Part shown: positions 7,687 through 15,566 of the stretch, one piece after another
How the letters are laid out: each line of letters opens with the position of its first letter
Numbering within the stretch: position 1 is the stretch's first letter
Assembly: GCA_002361355.1 (NCBI GenBank)
Contig: DESQ01000015.1
Span: forward strand, 1 to 39,330
Reading direction: 5' to 3'
Source: Lachnospiraceae bacterium UBA3310
Lineage (GTDB): Bacteria; Bacillota; Clostridia; Lachnospirales; Lachnospiraceae
DNA: 39,330 nt
Program-made: the position numbers and the translations under genes
The notes under the pieces: generated by a model
Told to the model about the DNA's origin: nothing
The model's database searches: none
The model's input: only the letters and a program-made list of their open reading frames with translations

Positions 7687-7725
7687 AGGCAGAGTCTTGA
7701 CAAGAAACGGGGCTCTGCCTATAAT
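7687..7725 (+). promoter_or_regulatory. Consensus sigma-70 promoter embedded in an inverted repeat, before the carboxyltransferase gene
   Basis: TTGACA (7697-7702), 17-bp spacer, TATAAT (7720-7725): a full 12/12 consensus match. An 8-bp inverted repeat AGGCAGAG (7687-7694) / CTCTGCCT (7713-7720) brackets the -35 and touches the -10. It extends to 10 pairs with one G-U. The repeat could be a repressor operator or the remains of a glf terminator (there is no T-tract). Confidence 0.8.
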
Positions 7726-7784
7726 TACACCTAGATAGTTTGAAAATCAAAGTATTGGAAGGTCAAACAAGATGGAGGAACTCT

Positions 7785-9401
7785 ATGAATTGGGATGAGG
7801 CAAACAAGGAACTGGACAGGAGAAGAGAGAAGGCTCTGCTTGGCGGCGGGCAAAACCGAATTGATAAACAGCATGCGTCCGGAAAGCTGACAGCCAGAGA
7901 GCGGATTGAGATGCTGCTTGATCCCGGCACTTTCGTGGAGGTGGACGGTTTTTTGGAGTCCCGTATCGACGATTTTGATCTGGATAAGAGACGTGTGCCC
8001 GGCGACGGCGTGGTGACAGGCTACGGTGAGATTGACGGCCGGCAGGTGTTTGTGGCCAGCGAGGATTTCACGGTGATCGGCGGTACGCTGGGGGAGTATC
8101 ACTCCTTTAAGATATGCAGAATCCAGGACATGGCGATGGAGATGAAGGCGCCTTTGATCTGTATCAATGACAGTGGCGGAGCCAGAATAGAGGAGGGAAT
8201 TTCCTCCCTGAGCGGCTACAGCGGCATGTTTTTGCGGCACACGAAGGCATCTGGCGTAATTCCCCAGATTGCGGTGATTTTGGGGCCGTGTTCGGGAGGA
8301 GCCTGCTACGCGCCTGCCATCTGTGACTTTATTTTTATGGTGAAAGACATCTCCAAGATGTTTATTACCGGGCCCAATGTGGTTAAGACCGTGATCAACG
8401 AGGAAGTGTCCGTGGAGGAGCTTGGCGGCGCCGAGGTACATGCAAAGAAGAGCGGCGTAGCTCACTTTACTTACGATACGGAAAATGAGTGCCTGATGGG
8501 GGTGAGAAAGCTTTTATCTTATCTGCCGAGCAACTGGATGGAGAAGCCGCCGGTGGTAAACACGGTGGAGAGACAGAGTCTGTCATCCCGGGTGGGGAAG
8601 GTGTTTGGCAGAGGAGAGAGCGCAAGACAGGATAATACCATCAGGACGAAGGCAGCCAAGCTGAAAGATATTGTGCCGGATAATTCCCGTCATGCTTATG
8701 ATGTGAAGGAAGTGATCGACTGCATCGTGGACGAGGGAAGCTTTTTCGAGGTACAGAAGGAGTTTGCCACCAATGCGGTGGTAGGATGGTGCCGTATGGC
8801 TGGCAAGGTTGTGGGTATCGTGGCGAACCAGCCAAATTCCATGGGCGGTTCTCTGGATTACCACGCTTCCGATAAAATTGCAAGATTTATCCGTTTCTGC
8901 GACTGCTTTAACATACCGTTGATCACTCTGATTGATGTGCCGGCTTTCCTGCCTGGAACCGCCCAGGAGCACAATGGCATTATCCGTCACGGCGCAAAGA
9001 TTCTTTATGCCTACTCGGAGGCCACTGTGCCGAAGATTTCACTGATTATGAGAAAGGCTTACGGCGGCGCATACATTGCCATGAACTCCAAAGAGATGGG
9101 AGCGGATATTGTATACGCCTGGCCCATTGCGGAGATTGCGGTGATGGGAGCGGATGGCGCGGTCAATATCGCCTTTAAGAGAAAGATCAAAGCGGCGGAT
9201 GACCCCGAGGCGATGCGCGCGCAGTGTAAGAAGGAGTATGAGGACAGATTCTTAAATCCTTATGTGGCGGCCGCCAGAGGTTACGTCAATGAGGTCATTA
9301 AGCCGGAGGAGACGAGAGAGGCGTTCTTAAAGGCGCTTCGCGGCCTGAAAAACAAACAGGTCGAGCCGGTGAAGAAAAAACACGGAAACATACCCCTTTA
9401 G
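7785..9401 (+). CDS. Acyl-CoA carboxylase/decarboxylase carboxyltransferase subunit (PccB/MmdA-like)
   Basis: A 538-residue protein with both crotonase-fold halves of a biotin-dependent carboxyltransferase. The N-half has LLDPGTFVEVDGFLESR, INDSGGARIEEGISSLSGY and GPCSGGACYAPAICDF. The C-half has GWCRMAGKVVGIVANQP, LIDVPAFLPGTAQEHNGIIR and KAYGGAYIAMNSK. Such subunits move CO2 between carboxybiotin and acyl-CoA (propionyl-/methylmalonyl- or glutaconyl-CoA systems). Biotin carrier, carboxylase or decarboxylase membrane subunits are not adjacent, so substrate and direction are open. The linker between the halves (about residues 257-303) appears some 20 residues longer than in typical ~515-residue PccB and is Arg/Ser-rich. 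The start at 7785 is set by GGAGGA 6 bp upstream; a longer TTG-initiated frame from 7740 begins inside the promoter leader. Confidence 0.9.
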   Translation: MNWDEANKELDRRREKALLGGGQNRIDKQHASGKLTARERIEMLLDPGTFVEVDGFLESRIDDFDLDKRRVPGDGVVTGYGEIDGRQVFVASEDFTVIGGTLGEYHSFKICRIQDMAMEMKAPLICINDSGGARIEEGISSLSGYSGMFLRHTKASGVIPQIAVILGPCSGGACYAPAICDFIFMVKDISKMFITGPNVVKTVINEEVSVEELGGAEVHAKKSGVAHFTYDTENECLMGVRKLLSYLPSNWMEKPPVVNTVERQSLSSRVGKVFGRGESARQDNTIRTKAAKLKDIVPDNSRHAYDVKEVIDCIVDEGSFFEVQKEFATNAVVGWCRMAGKVVGIVANQPNSMGGSLDYHASDKIARFIRFCDCFNIPLITLIDVPAFLPGTAQEHNGIIRHGAKILYAYSEATVPKISLIMRKAYGGAYIAMNSKEMGADIVYAWPIAEIAVMGADGAVNIAFKRKIKAADDPEAMRAQCKKEYEDRFLNPYVAAARGYVNEVIKPEETREAFLKALRGLKNKQVEPVKKKHGNIPL

Positions 9402-9484
9402 CCGAAAAGGAAAACAAGCGGCGCGTAGCGCCATTTGTTTTCCTTCGGCGAGGGGTAACGAGAAAGCGTCCGTCGAAGACGGAC
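9401..9484. terminator. Large hairpins between convergent carboxyltransferase and alpha-glucosidase genes
   Basis: A long imperfect stem starts at the stop codon: GCCGAA + GGAAAACAA + GGCGC pair with GCGCC + TTGTTTTCC + TTCGGC (9401-9449, AA bulge, GTA apical loop). A second perfect hairpin GTCCGTC GAA GACGGAC follows (9468-9484). Neither has a clear T-tract, so function as a bidirectional terminator or transcript-end barrier is inferred. The rest up to 9517 is G+C-rich with no gene. Confidence 0.5.
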
Positions 9485-9517
9485 AGGGAGCGCGTCAGCG
9501 TGAGCTTGCGAGTTTGA

Positions 9518-11185
9518 TCATATCGCGTGCAGTACAAATGCCTCGTAAGGCTGCAACGTCACTTCGCTGCCGGTGTATGCGTTCCCCGTATTGGAAATCA
9601 GGCAGGGCGCGCCTCTAAACTCTTCGGGAATAGGAAAGGCTGTTTTGTGGTCGCAGAAGCTGCATACCACCAATAGTTTCTCCTGATCAAACGTCCTGGT
9701 GTAGACGGACAGCTCCTCACTGTCTTCCATCATCGGCTCATATTTACCGTACACCATAATGGGATTTTCCCTTCGGAGCGCAATCAGCTTTCTGTAATAA
9801 TGGAATATGGAATCAGGATCAGCCGTCTCAGCCTTGGCGTTGATTTCCGTGTAATTGGGGTTGACTGCAATCCATGGCGTGCCAGTGGTGAAACCGGCCT
9901 GCGCGGAATCGTCCCACTGCATCGGTGTTCTGGCATTGTCACGGCTCTTGAAGGTGATGCAGGGCCAGAATACCTCATGGGACAAGCGGCCTTCGCTGCA
10001 CCATTCTCTGTAAGCGTTGATGCTCTCGATATCGCGGAAATCATCAGGGCTCTTAAAGGGATAGTTGGTCATGCCAAGTTCCTCTCCCTGATAGATGTAA
10101 GGCGTACCCTGCAGCATATGCAGACAGGTGGCAAGCATCTTGGCGGAAATTTCCCGGTACTGCGGACGGTCATCACCGAAGCGGGAGACAGCTCTGGGCT
10201 GGTCGTGATTATCCCAGAACAGACTGTTCCATGCCTGATCGTACAACGCTGTCTGCCAGCGTGACAGAATTTTTTTCAGAGTGGTGAGGGGCATCTTTTC
10301 GTCTGTCCATTTTCCGTACTTGCCGTCGCCCTCCACATGCTCAAACTGAAATACCATATTAAGCTCATGGGCGTTTTCGCCGGCATACTGTTTTGCCAGT
10401 TCCGTAGTTACGCCGGCTGTCTCACCCACCGTCATGATATCGTATCGGGAAAGCACTTTCTCGTTCATTTCCTGCAGATAGTTGTGGACGTTAGGGCCGT
10501 GGACGCAGTACGGGCCATAGTCCCCGTAGAGACCGTGTACTTCGCCGTCTGGCATCTCTTTCGTCTTGGAAATCATGCTGATGACATCCATGCGGAAGCC
10601 GTCAATGCCCTTGTCGCACCACCATGTCATCATGTCAAACACTTCACGGCGTACCTTTGGATTATCCCAGTTTAAGTCGGGCTGTTTCCTGGAAAAAAGA
10701 TGCAGATAGTACATACCGGTGGCCTCATCGTACTGCCATGCCGAACCGCCGAAGCAGGAACCCCAGTTGTTGGGCGGCGTCTGCGCATCTTTGCCCTCGC
10801 GCCAGATATAGTAATCGCGGTATGCATTGTCCGTGGATTTCCGGCTTTCCATAAACCATTTGTGCTCGTCGGAGGTATGGTTCACCACCAGATCCATGAC
10901 GATTTTGATCCCCCGTTCGTGGGCGGCTGACAGCAATGCGTCGAAGTCCGCCATCGTACCGAATTCGTCCATAATATCCTGATAATCGCTGATATCATAC
11001 CCATTGTCATCGTTAGGCGATTGGTAGATGGGAGAGAGCCAGATTACGTCGATCCCCAGATATTTCAGATAGTCCAGTTTGCTGATGATTCCCTGCAGAT
11101 CGCCAATGCCGTCCCCGTTGCTGTCCATGAAGCTGCGCGGATAAATCTGATAAATGACTGCTTCCTTCCACCATGTTCTTTTCAT
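9518..11185 (-). CDS. GH13 alpha-glucosidase / oligo-1,6-glucosidase
   Basis: A 555-residue intracellular enzyme that should release glucose from the non-reducing end of short alpha-glucans (maltodextrin, isomaltose type, GH13 subfamily 31-like). Region I is DLVVNH (98-103), region II GFRMDVI with nucleophile D200, region III TVGET with acid/base E255, and region IV WDNHDQP with D328. Val/Val around region II-III and the N-terminal WWKEAVIYQIYPRSF match the oligo-1,6-glucosidase/MalL group. The length is normal and there is no signal peptide. The start ATG has AAAGGACAGGGA upstream. It stands alone on the minus strand; with glgP and the LacI regulator it fits cytoplasmic alpha-glucan use. Trehalose-6-phosphate hydrolase is a less likely alternative. 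Confidence 0.92.
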   Translation of the reverse strand: MKRTWWKEAVIYQIYPRSFMDSNGDGIGDLQGIISKLDYLKYLGIDVIWLSPIYQSPNDDNGYDISDYQDIMDEFGTMADFDALLSAAHERGIKIVMDLVVNHTSDEHKWFMESRKSTDNAYRDYYIWREGKDAQTPPNNWGSCFGGSAWQYDEATGMYYLHLFSRKQPDLNWDNPKVRREVFDMMTWWCDKGIDGFRMDVISMISKTKEMPDGEVHGLYGDYGPYCVHGPNVHNYLQEMNEKVLSRYDIMTVGETAGVTTELAKQYAGENAHELNMVFQFEHVEGDGKYGKWTDEKMPLTTLKKILSRWQTALYDQAWNSLFWDNHDQPRAVSRFGDDRPQYREISAKMLATCLHMLQGTPYIYQGEELGMTNYPFKSPDDFRDIESINAYREWCSEGRLSHEVFWPCITFKSRDNARTPMQWDDSAQAGFTTGTPWIAVNPNYTEINAKAETADPDSIFHYYRKLIALRRENPIMVYGKYEPMMEDSEELSVYTRTFDQEKLLVVCSFCDHKTAFPIPEEFRGAPCLISNTGNAYTGSEVTLQPYEAFVLHAI

Positions 11186-11311
11186 ATGATTTCCCTGTCC
11201 TTTCTGTGCCTATGTAGATTGTTAATATACATTTTAGTGATGTACACAGCCGCTGTCTTACGATTATTTGATTAAAAAATACACTATTATGATATCTCCT
11301 AACATGCTTGT

Positions 11312-11364
11312 AAAAAGAAGGGCTGTTGCTCTGGCAGACAATTGATCTGCTTTTGCAACAGCCC
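11312..11364 (-). terminator. Intrinsic terminator of the FliD-like gene
   Basis: On the minus strand: GGGCTGTTGC ... GCAACAGCCC (11355-11364 with 11320-11329), inner stem GCAGA/TCTGC, then a T-rich tail TTCTTTTTAC. The stop codon of the FliD-like gene is 17 bp before it. The 11186-11311 stretch holds the leader of the alpha-glucosidase gene, with only an 11-bp palindrome ACAGCCGCTGT (11246-11256) of unknown meaning. Confidence 0.85.
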
Positions 11365-11380
11365 CTGTATTTGTATGAGA

Positions 11381-12694
11381 TTAACAGTAACTGTTAAACA
11401 TCATGCCGCTGTACGCGCTTGTGATATAAGGACTTGCGAAGTTCTTTCCAGGATTCTTGTAAGCCACAATCACGTTGTTAACGTAGTGCATCGGGTTTAA
11501 GGAAACCTGATTGGATTTGCGAAGGACAGAGTTTGTGAAGCCCTTCATGGAGGAGAATGCCTCCTTTGCGTCCTCGCTGGTAGCCTTCTGGCGCAGTACG
11601 TTGTTATCAACTTCCAGTGTGCCGTCCAGATTCAGATTTAATCCTGCGGAGGTAAGTCCTTTCGCATAAACTCTTGCAACGCTGCTCATCTCATTAAAGA
11701 GACGATTGCTCTTGGGCTGTACGGCGCTGTATTCGGAAACCGACTGAAGGAAGGAGTTATATCCTCTCACAAGGGTGTTGATATTTTCCGCCAGGGATTC
11801 CACGTCGGTTTTGATGCCGATGGAAGCCGTCTCGCCTTCCTCACTGCTCACACCGTTAAACTGTAACTCGTAAGTGTGTGCCAGCGTGTAGTGATTGGAA
11901 GTGGAATAACGCTCCTCACCATTTACCAGGAAGGAGGCGTTGGTAGCCGGTGATGCGGTGTAATCCAGTCCCAGATAATCTACCACACCGGCGGTCTTGC
12001 TTGTGCGTTGATCCGAGATGGTGAACTGCGCTTTTTTGCCATCCTTTAAGCCCGTAGCGTCCGACTCCATGCGCAGGGCGGATCTGCCTTTACTGTCTGT
12101 AATCACTTCTGCCGACATGCCGATATTTGCATTGTTAATCAGCCTGGACAAGCGTGATTGTATGTCATTGTTTGTGTCGCTGGCCTTGATACTGAACTGA
12201 AATTCATAGTTCAGATCCTCGATCCCCACGTCAAAGGAATAGGTGTCGGGGGAGAGGGTGTTAGGTTCGTCAGCGGGAAGAAAGTTTCCAAGATTTACCT
12301 GAGGGGAAGCAAGGTGTCTCACTTCTACCTCATACGAAGGAAAATCGTCGTCCGGCTTTTTCGTGCCCACATATTTGGCGGAGACAATTTCCTCATTGCT
12401 GGAATAAGCAACTTTCTTATTCAGAAGCTCATCCTCGTCGAGACCGCCGAGAGAAGCGATTGTATTGCGAAGTTCTCTCGCGTTTTCTTTTATGCCTATG
12501 GCAAACTGCTGGGATTCCTTGCTGGTGTCCAGAATGAACAGAGGCGCTTCCTTATTCATCTTGACAATCGAATTATACACGCTGCGCAGCTCGCTCTTTT
12601 TGTGCGTGTCATAAGGCGTACTTGACTTCGGCGCGTAGGTCGTCATATAAAAATTATAGACGTTTGTTAAGTTGTTAATAGTATTGTAAGCCAT
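11381..12694 (-). CDS. Orphan FliD-like (flagellar cap/hook-associated protein 2-like) protein
   Basis: A 437-residue protein resembling flagellar filament cap protein FliD. The middle region has FQFSIKASDTNNDIQSRLSR and NNANIGMSAEVITDSKGRSA, the FliD pattern of a short-range 'alpha-beta' segment with Ile/Val-rich turns. The C-terminal part (IKTDVESLAENINTLVRGYN, LNLDGTLEVDNNVLRQ) matches the FliD C-terminal helix region, where a 'YN.F' motif follows the helix. The FliD N-terminal coiled-coil segment appears replaced by an unusual start (MAYNTINNLTNVYNFYM). There is no signal peptide, as expected for flagellar export. There are no flagellar genes nearby. Strong AGGAGG ribosome binding sites precede the ATG. 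Function in a flagellum is inferred from similarity only; it may serve another surface structure. Confidence 0.65.
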   Translation of the reverse strand: MAYNTINNLTNVYNFYMTTYAPKSSTPYDTHKKSELRSVYNSIVKMNKEAPLFILDTSKESQQFAIGIKENARELRNTIASLGGLDEDELLNKKVAYSSNEEIVSAKYVGTKKPDDDFPSYEVEVRHLASPQVNLGNFLPADEPNTLSPDTYSFDVGIEDLNYEFQFSIKASDTNNDIQSRLSRLINNANIGMSAEVITDSKGRSALRMESDATGLKDGKKAQFTISDQRTSKTAGVVDYLGLDYTASPATNASFLVNGEERYSTSNHYTLAHTYELQFNGVSSEEGETASIGIKTDVESLAENINTLVRGYNSFLQSVSEYSAVQPKSNRLFNEMSSVARVYAKGLTSAGLNLNLDGTLEVDNNVLRQKATSEDAKEAFSSMKGFTNSVLRKSNQVSLNPMHYVNNVIVAYKNPGKNFASPYITSAYSGMMFNSYC

Positions 12695-12966
12695 AAAGCC
12701 CTCCTTTCCTCCTTGAAAGCATAACAGACACCTCTTGCGGCTCTCCGTAGCCTACAAGGTATCCCGCTGGGCGTTTCTACATATTAAAATGTATATCTGT
12801 TAATATTTTACCATTTTAACCGCGAAAAATGCAAGAATTTCAGGAAAAAACCCGAAAATTTTCCCGCGCGGCCCGCTTATATCATATATATCGTATAGCA
12901 AGAATGATTTATAAAGGGGTTTTATGAAAAAAACTTTATTTTTCGGGGAGAAAGTAGAAAAAGCGG
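12695..12966. other. Intergenic region between divergent FliD-like gene and rpmG operon
   Basis: The 400-bp gap from 12695 to 13095 contains the FliD-like ribosome binding site (12696-12715), a very AT-rich stretch (12780-12960), and then the rpmG promoter at 12967-12995. I found no tRNA, small ORF with a ribosome binding site, or convincing flagellar sigma-D promoter. A CGGGAAAATTTTCCCG-like palindrome at about 12851-12866 is the only other structure. Confidence 0.6.
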
Positions 12967-12995
12967 TTGACTTGGGACGCCTCATATGATATATT
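12967..12995 (+). promoter_or_regulatory. Promoter of the rpmG-secE-nusG operon
   Basis: TTGACT (12967-12972), 17-bp spacer, TATATT (12990-12995), preceded by an A/T-rich stretch that could act as an UP element. The leader to rpmG is about 95 nt. Confidence 0.8.
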
Positions 12996-13095
12996 GTGTG
13001 AGCGAGAATAAGATTTAGGTCTTTTTTTTATGCTCAAAAAGTGAGAATGAGAGATACGAAATCAAACGAATCGTAATACAGGTGGAGGTGGCAAG

Positions 13096-13245
13096 ATGCG
13101 CACAAGAATCACATTGGCATGTACGGAGTGCAAACAGCGTAACTACAATACAACGAAGGATAAGAAGACTCATCCTGACAGGATGGAGACAAAGAAGTAT
13201 TGCAGATTCTGCAAGAAACATACTCTGCATAAGGAGACGAAGTAA
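13096..13245 (+). CDS. rpmG: 50S ribosomal protein L33 (zinc-binding form)
   Basis: A 49-residue protein beginning MRTRITLACTECKQRNYNTT. Cys9/Cys12 and Cys36/Cys39 form the zinc ribbon of the C+ type of L33, used under zinc-sufficient conditions. GGAGGTGG lies just before the ATG at 13096. It is the first gene of the conserved rpmG-secE-nusG order. Confidence 0.97.
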   Translation: MRTRITLACTECKQRNYNTTKDKKTHPDRMETKKYCRFCKKHTLHKETK

Positions 13246-13277
13246 CAGGGCGTCGTTTTGAAAAGGAGACAGTTAAG

Positions 13278-13490
13278 ATGGCAGATTCAGCAAAGGTAGA
13301 TAAGAAAGCGGTCAAATTCTTTGACGGTGTGAAAGCTGAGTTTAAAAAGATCAGTTGGCCGGATAAGGATTCCCTTATGAAACAGTCTGTCGCGGTCGTG
13401 GTTATTTCTCTGGTGGTGGGAGCGGTCATTGCGGTGTTGGATTTTGGGCTGCAGTATGGCGTGGATTTCATCACTACACTGCACTTTTAG
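13278..13490 (+). CDS. secE: Preprotein translocase subunit SecE
   Basis: A 70-residue single-span SecE. Residues 14-31 (FFDGVKAEFKKISWPDKDS) form the amphipathic helix with the conserved K-x-x-WP motif. Residues 36-66 form the transmembrane helix (VAVVVISLVVGAVIAVLDFG). It clamps SecY in the SecYEG channel. GGAGACAG precedes the ATG, 32 bp after rpmG. Confidence 0.97.
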   Translation: MADSAKVDKKAVKFFDGVKAEFKKISWPDKDSLMKQSVAVVVISLVVGAVIAVLDFGLQYGVDFITTLHF

Positions 13491-13531
13491 GACAGATTTT
13501 TAATCTAAACTATAAGTAAGGGAGGATCCGT

Positions 13532-14050
13532 ATGGCAGAAGCGAATTGGTATGTTGTGCATACTTATTCCGGGTATGAGAATAAGGTGAAGGCCAACATA
13601 GAGAAGACGATTGAAAACAGACATCTGGAGGAGGAAATTCTGGAGGTCAAGGTGCCGATGCAGGATGTTATGGAGTTAAAGAACGGCACGCGCAAGACGG
13701 TTCAGAAGAAGATGTTCCCCGGCTATGTGCTGATCAATATGGTTATGAATGACGACACGTGGTATGTCGTGAGAAATACCAGAGGCGTGACGGGATTCGT
13801 AGGGCCGGGAAGCAAGCCGGTACCGCTCACGGAGGCGGAGATGAAGCCTCTTGGCATTAAGATGGAAAATGTGAGCATTGATTTCGCAGAGGGCGATACA
13901 ATCGCGGTGGTTGCGGGCGTCTGGAAGGACACCGTGGGCGTCGTACAGAGGATCGACTATGGCAAGCAGACGGCTACCATCAATGTGGAATTATTCGGAA
14001 GGGAGACTCCCGTGGAGATCAGCTTTGCGGAAGTCCGGAGTATGAGATAA
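13532..14050 (+). CDS. nusG: Transcription termination/antitermination factor NusG
   Basis: A 172-residue protein. The NGN domain starts WYVVHTYSGYENKVKANIEK and contains MFPGYVLINMVMNDDTWYVV. The KOW domain is at about 125-172 (VAGVWKDTVGVVQRIDYGK). NusG binds the RNA polymerase clamp (beta' product of rpoC) and links transcription to S10. The start has GGGAGG upstream. The stop codon is immediately followed by the terminal repeat of a 155-bp interspersed element. Confidence 0.97.
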   Translation: MAEANWYVVHTYSGYENKVKANIEKTIENRHLEEEILEVKVPMQDVMELKNGTRKTVQKKMFPGYVLINMVMNDDTWYVVRNTRGVTGFVGPGSKPVPLTEAEMKPLGIKMENVSIDFAEGDTIAVVAGVWKDTVGVVQRIDYGKQTATINVELFGRETPVEISFAEVRSMR

Positions 14051-14205
14051 CAGTTCAGCCAGATCGAAGGAAAGGGGCAAATCGTGCTTGCACGAATTTG
14101 ACAGTTTCCTGATGATCTGAGGAAACGCCCGGTCATGAGCAAAAAGTTGCGAAGCAACGGGAAGCGCTGAAAACGCGATTTTGCGAATGGGCGTGAGCTG
14201 AACTG
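14051..14205 (-). repeat. Interspersed structured element, copy A (9-bp terminal inverted repeats)
   Basis: Bounded by perfect 9-bp inverted repeats CAGTTCAGC (14051-14059) and GCTGAACTG (14197-14205). Its reverse complement aligns along its whole length (roughly four bases in five identical by eye) with the element at 31267-31422. Internal hairpins are GTTGC GAA GCAAC (14146-14158) and a GTGC TT GCAC stem (14078-14100). It encodes no protein with a ribosome binding site. It looks like a MITE-type or other non-autonomous repeat with conserved folding. It begins at the base after the nusG stop codon. Confidence 0.85.
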
Positions 14206-14264
14206 TACTGTGATGGATATTTGCCCGCTTCGGCGGTGTAGATATAGGTGGGAGCTGGTTAAAG

Positions 14265-14322
14265 CGATTTAAAGTGCTGCGCACTTAAAATCTAAAACCC
14301 GAGCTTGTCTCCGACAATCTCG
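14265..14322 (+). repeat. Short structured repeat, family 2, copy 1 (rplK leader)
   Basis: Two hairpins in order: AAAGTGC TGC GCACTT (about 14271-14286), then after AAAACCCGAG a stem GAG-C-TTGTC TCC GACAA-T-CTC (14301-14321). The same order and the AAAACCCGAG junction recur between rplJ and rplL (22871-22944), with changed but still paired stems. The rest of the 14206-14382 gap holds nothing recognisable apart from the rplK ribosome binding site. Confidence 0.65.
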
Positions 14323-14382
14323 TAGATTGTAGCGGGCAGGTGGATGAGGCGTCCGAACCACAATATTATAGGAGGTGCCGAT

Positions 14383-14808
14383 ATGGCAAAGAAAGTAGAA
14401 GGATACATTAAGTTACAGATCCCTGCTGGTAAAGCAACGCCAGCGCCCCCGGTTGGTCCTGCACTTGGACAGCATGGGGTAAACATCGTTGAATTTACAA
14501 AACAGTTCAACGCCAAGACAGCCGACAAGGGCGATGTGCTCATCCCGGTTGTTATCACAGTGTATGCAGACAGAAGCTTCAGTTTCGTTACGAAGACTCC
14601 CCCTGCGGCAGTGCTCTTAAAGAAGGCATGCAACATTAAGTCTGGTTCCGCCGTTCCCAACAAGACGAAGGTGGCGACCATCTCCAAGGCGAAATTGCAG
14701 GAGATTGCAGAGATGAAGATGCCTGACCTGAATGCGGCAAGCGTTGAGGCGGCTATGAGCATGATCGCCGGTACTGCGAGAAGTATGGGCATCACAGTAG
14801 AAGAGTAA
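14383..14808 (+). CDS. rplK: 50S ribosomal protein L11
   Basis: A 141-residue protein, exactly the family length. It begins MAKKVEGYIKLQIPAGKATP and contains the characteristic PAPPVGPALGQHGVNI; the C-terminal rRNA-binding domain follows. The start at 14383 is set by AGGAGG 8 bp upstream; an upstream in-frame ATG (14344) lacks a site and would add 13 non-conserved residues. L11 forms the GTPase-associated centre with 23S rRNA, and L10/L7-L12 are encoded elsewhere in the window. rplA follows by 13 bp. Confidence 0.98.
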   Translation: MAKKVEGYIKLQIPAGKATPAPPVGPALGQHGVNIVEFTKQFNAKTADKGDVLIPVVITVYADRSFSFVTKTPPAAVLLKKACNIKSGSAVPNKTKVATISKAKLQEIAEMKMPDLNAASVEAAMSMIAGTARSMGITVEE

Positions 14809-14821
14809 TGGAGGGTTCGAG

Positions 14822-15511
14822 ATGAAACACGGTAAAAAATATCAGGAGGCGGCTAAACTGGTAGATCGTGCGACCATGTACGATACAGCCGAGGCAATCT
14901 CCTTAGTGAAAAAAACAGCAACAGCGAAATTCGATGAGACTGTGGAGGTTCATATCAGAACCGGATGTGACGGCAGACATGCAGAGCAGCAGATTCGTGG
15001 CGCGGTGGTACTGCCAAACGGAACAGGTAAGACCGTTCGCGTGTTAGTGTTCGCCAAGGGTGATAAGGTGGCCGAGGCTGAGGCGGCAGGCGCGGATCAT
15101 GTAGGCGGTGAGGAGTTGATCCCCAAGATCCAAAACGAGGGGTGGCTTGACTTTGACGTGGTAGTAGCGACTCCCGATATGATGGGTGTTGTAGGGCGTC
15201 TTGGTAAGGTGCTCGGCCCGAAGGGTCTGATGCCCAACCCTAAGGCAGGTACGGTTACCATGGATGTCACAAAGGCAATCAGCGATATCAAAGCCGGTAA
15301 GATCGAGTACAGACTGGATAAGGCTAATATTATCCACGTGCCTGTAGGCAAGGCTTCTTTTGACGAGGCAAAGCTTCAGGAGAACTTTGATGCATTGATG
15401 GACGCGATTGTGAAGGCAAAGCCTTCGGCGCTGAAAGGACAGTATCTGCGCAGCATTACGCTGACAACCACCATGGGGCCCGGCGTGAAGGTAAATGTGG
15501 CGAAGTACTAA
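14822..15511 (+). CDS. rplA: 50S ribosomal protein L1
   Basis: A 229-residue protein of normal length, beginning MKHGKKYQEAAKLVDRATMY and containing TPDMMGVVGRLGKVLGPKGL and MPNPKAGTVT, the L1 signature region. It forms the mobile L1 stalk at the ribosomal E site. GGAGGG precedes the ATG. The gene ends the rplKA unit at a bidirectional terminator; rplJL, which normally follows directly, starts 6.7 kb later. Confidence 0.98.
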   Translation: MKHGKKYQEAAKLVDRATMYDTAEAISLVKKTATAKFDETVEVHIRTGCDGRHAEQQIRGAVVLPNGTGKTVRVLVFAKGDKVAEAEAAGADHVGGEELIPKIQNEGWLDFDVVVATPDMMGVVGRLGKVLGPKGLMPNPKAGTVTMDVTKAISDIKAGKIEYRLDKANIIHVPVGKASFDEAKLQENFDALMDAIVKAKPSALKGQYLRSITLTTTMGPGVKVNVAKY

Positions 15512-15522
15512 GAAAAAATAAG

Positions 15523-15554
15523 GAGCGGACTGCATTGACAGCCCGCTCTTTCTT
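15523..15554. terminator. Bidirectional intrinsic terminator between rplA and the convergent aminotransferase
   Basis: GAGCGG-A-CTG (15523-15532), loop CATTGA, CAG-C-CCGCTC (15539-15548), followed by TTTCTT on the plus strand. On the minus strand the mirror stem is followed by CTTATTTTTTCTT. It serves both convergent units. Confidence 0.85.
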
Positions 15555-15566
15555 ATGAATTTGTAT

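Noticed and set aside
7731..8465. A 244-codon minus-strand frame opposite the carboxyltransferase gene.
   Set aside because: Composition is His/Arg/Leu-rich as expected for an antisense shadow; it has no start signals and covers the consensus promoter region.
12848..12868. GAAAATTTTC palindrome as another operator of the LacI-type regulator.
   Set aside because: It differs from the 265-292 sites in length and centre and lies in an AT-rich stretch far from carbohydrate genes.
15535..15540. A perfect TTGACA between rplA and the aminotransferase gene.
   Set aside because: It lies in the loop and stem of the bidirectional terminator, with no -10 at 16-18 bp and no gene to the right on that strand.
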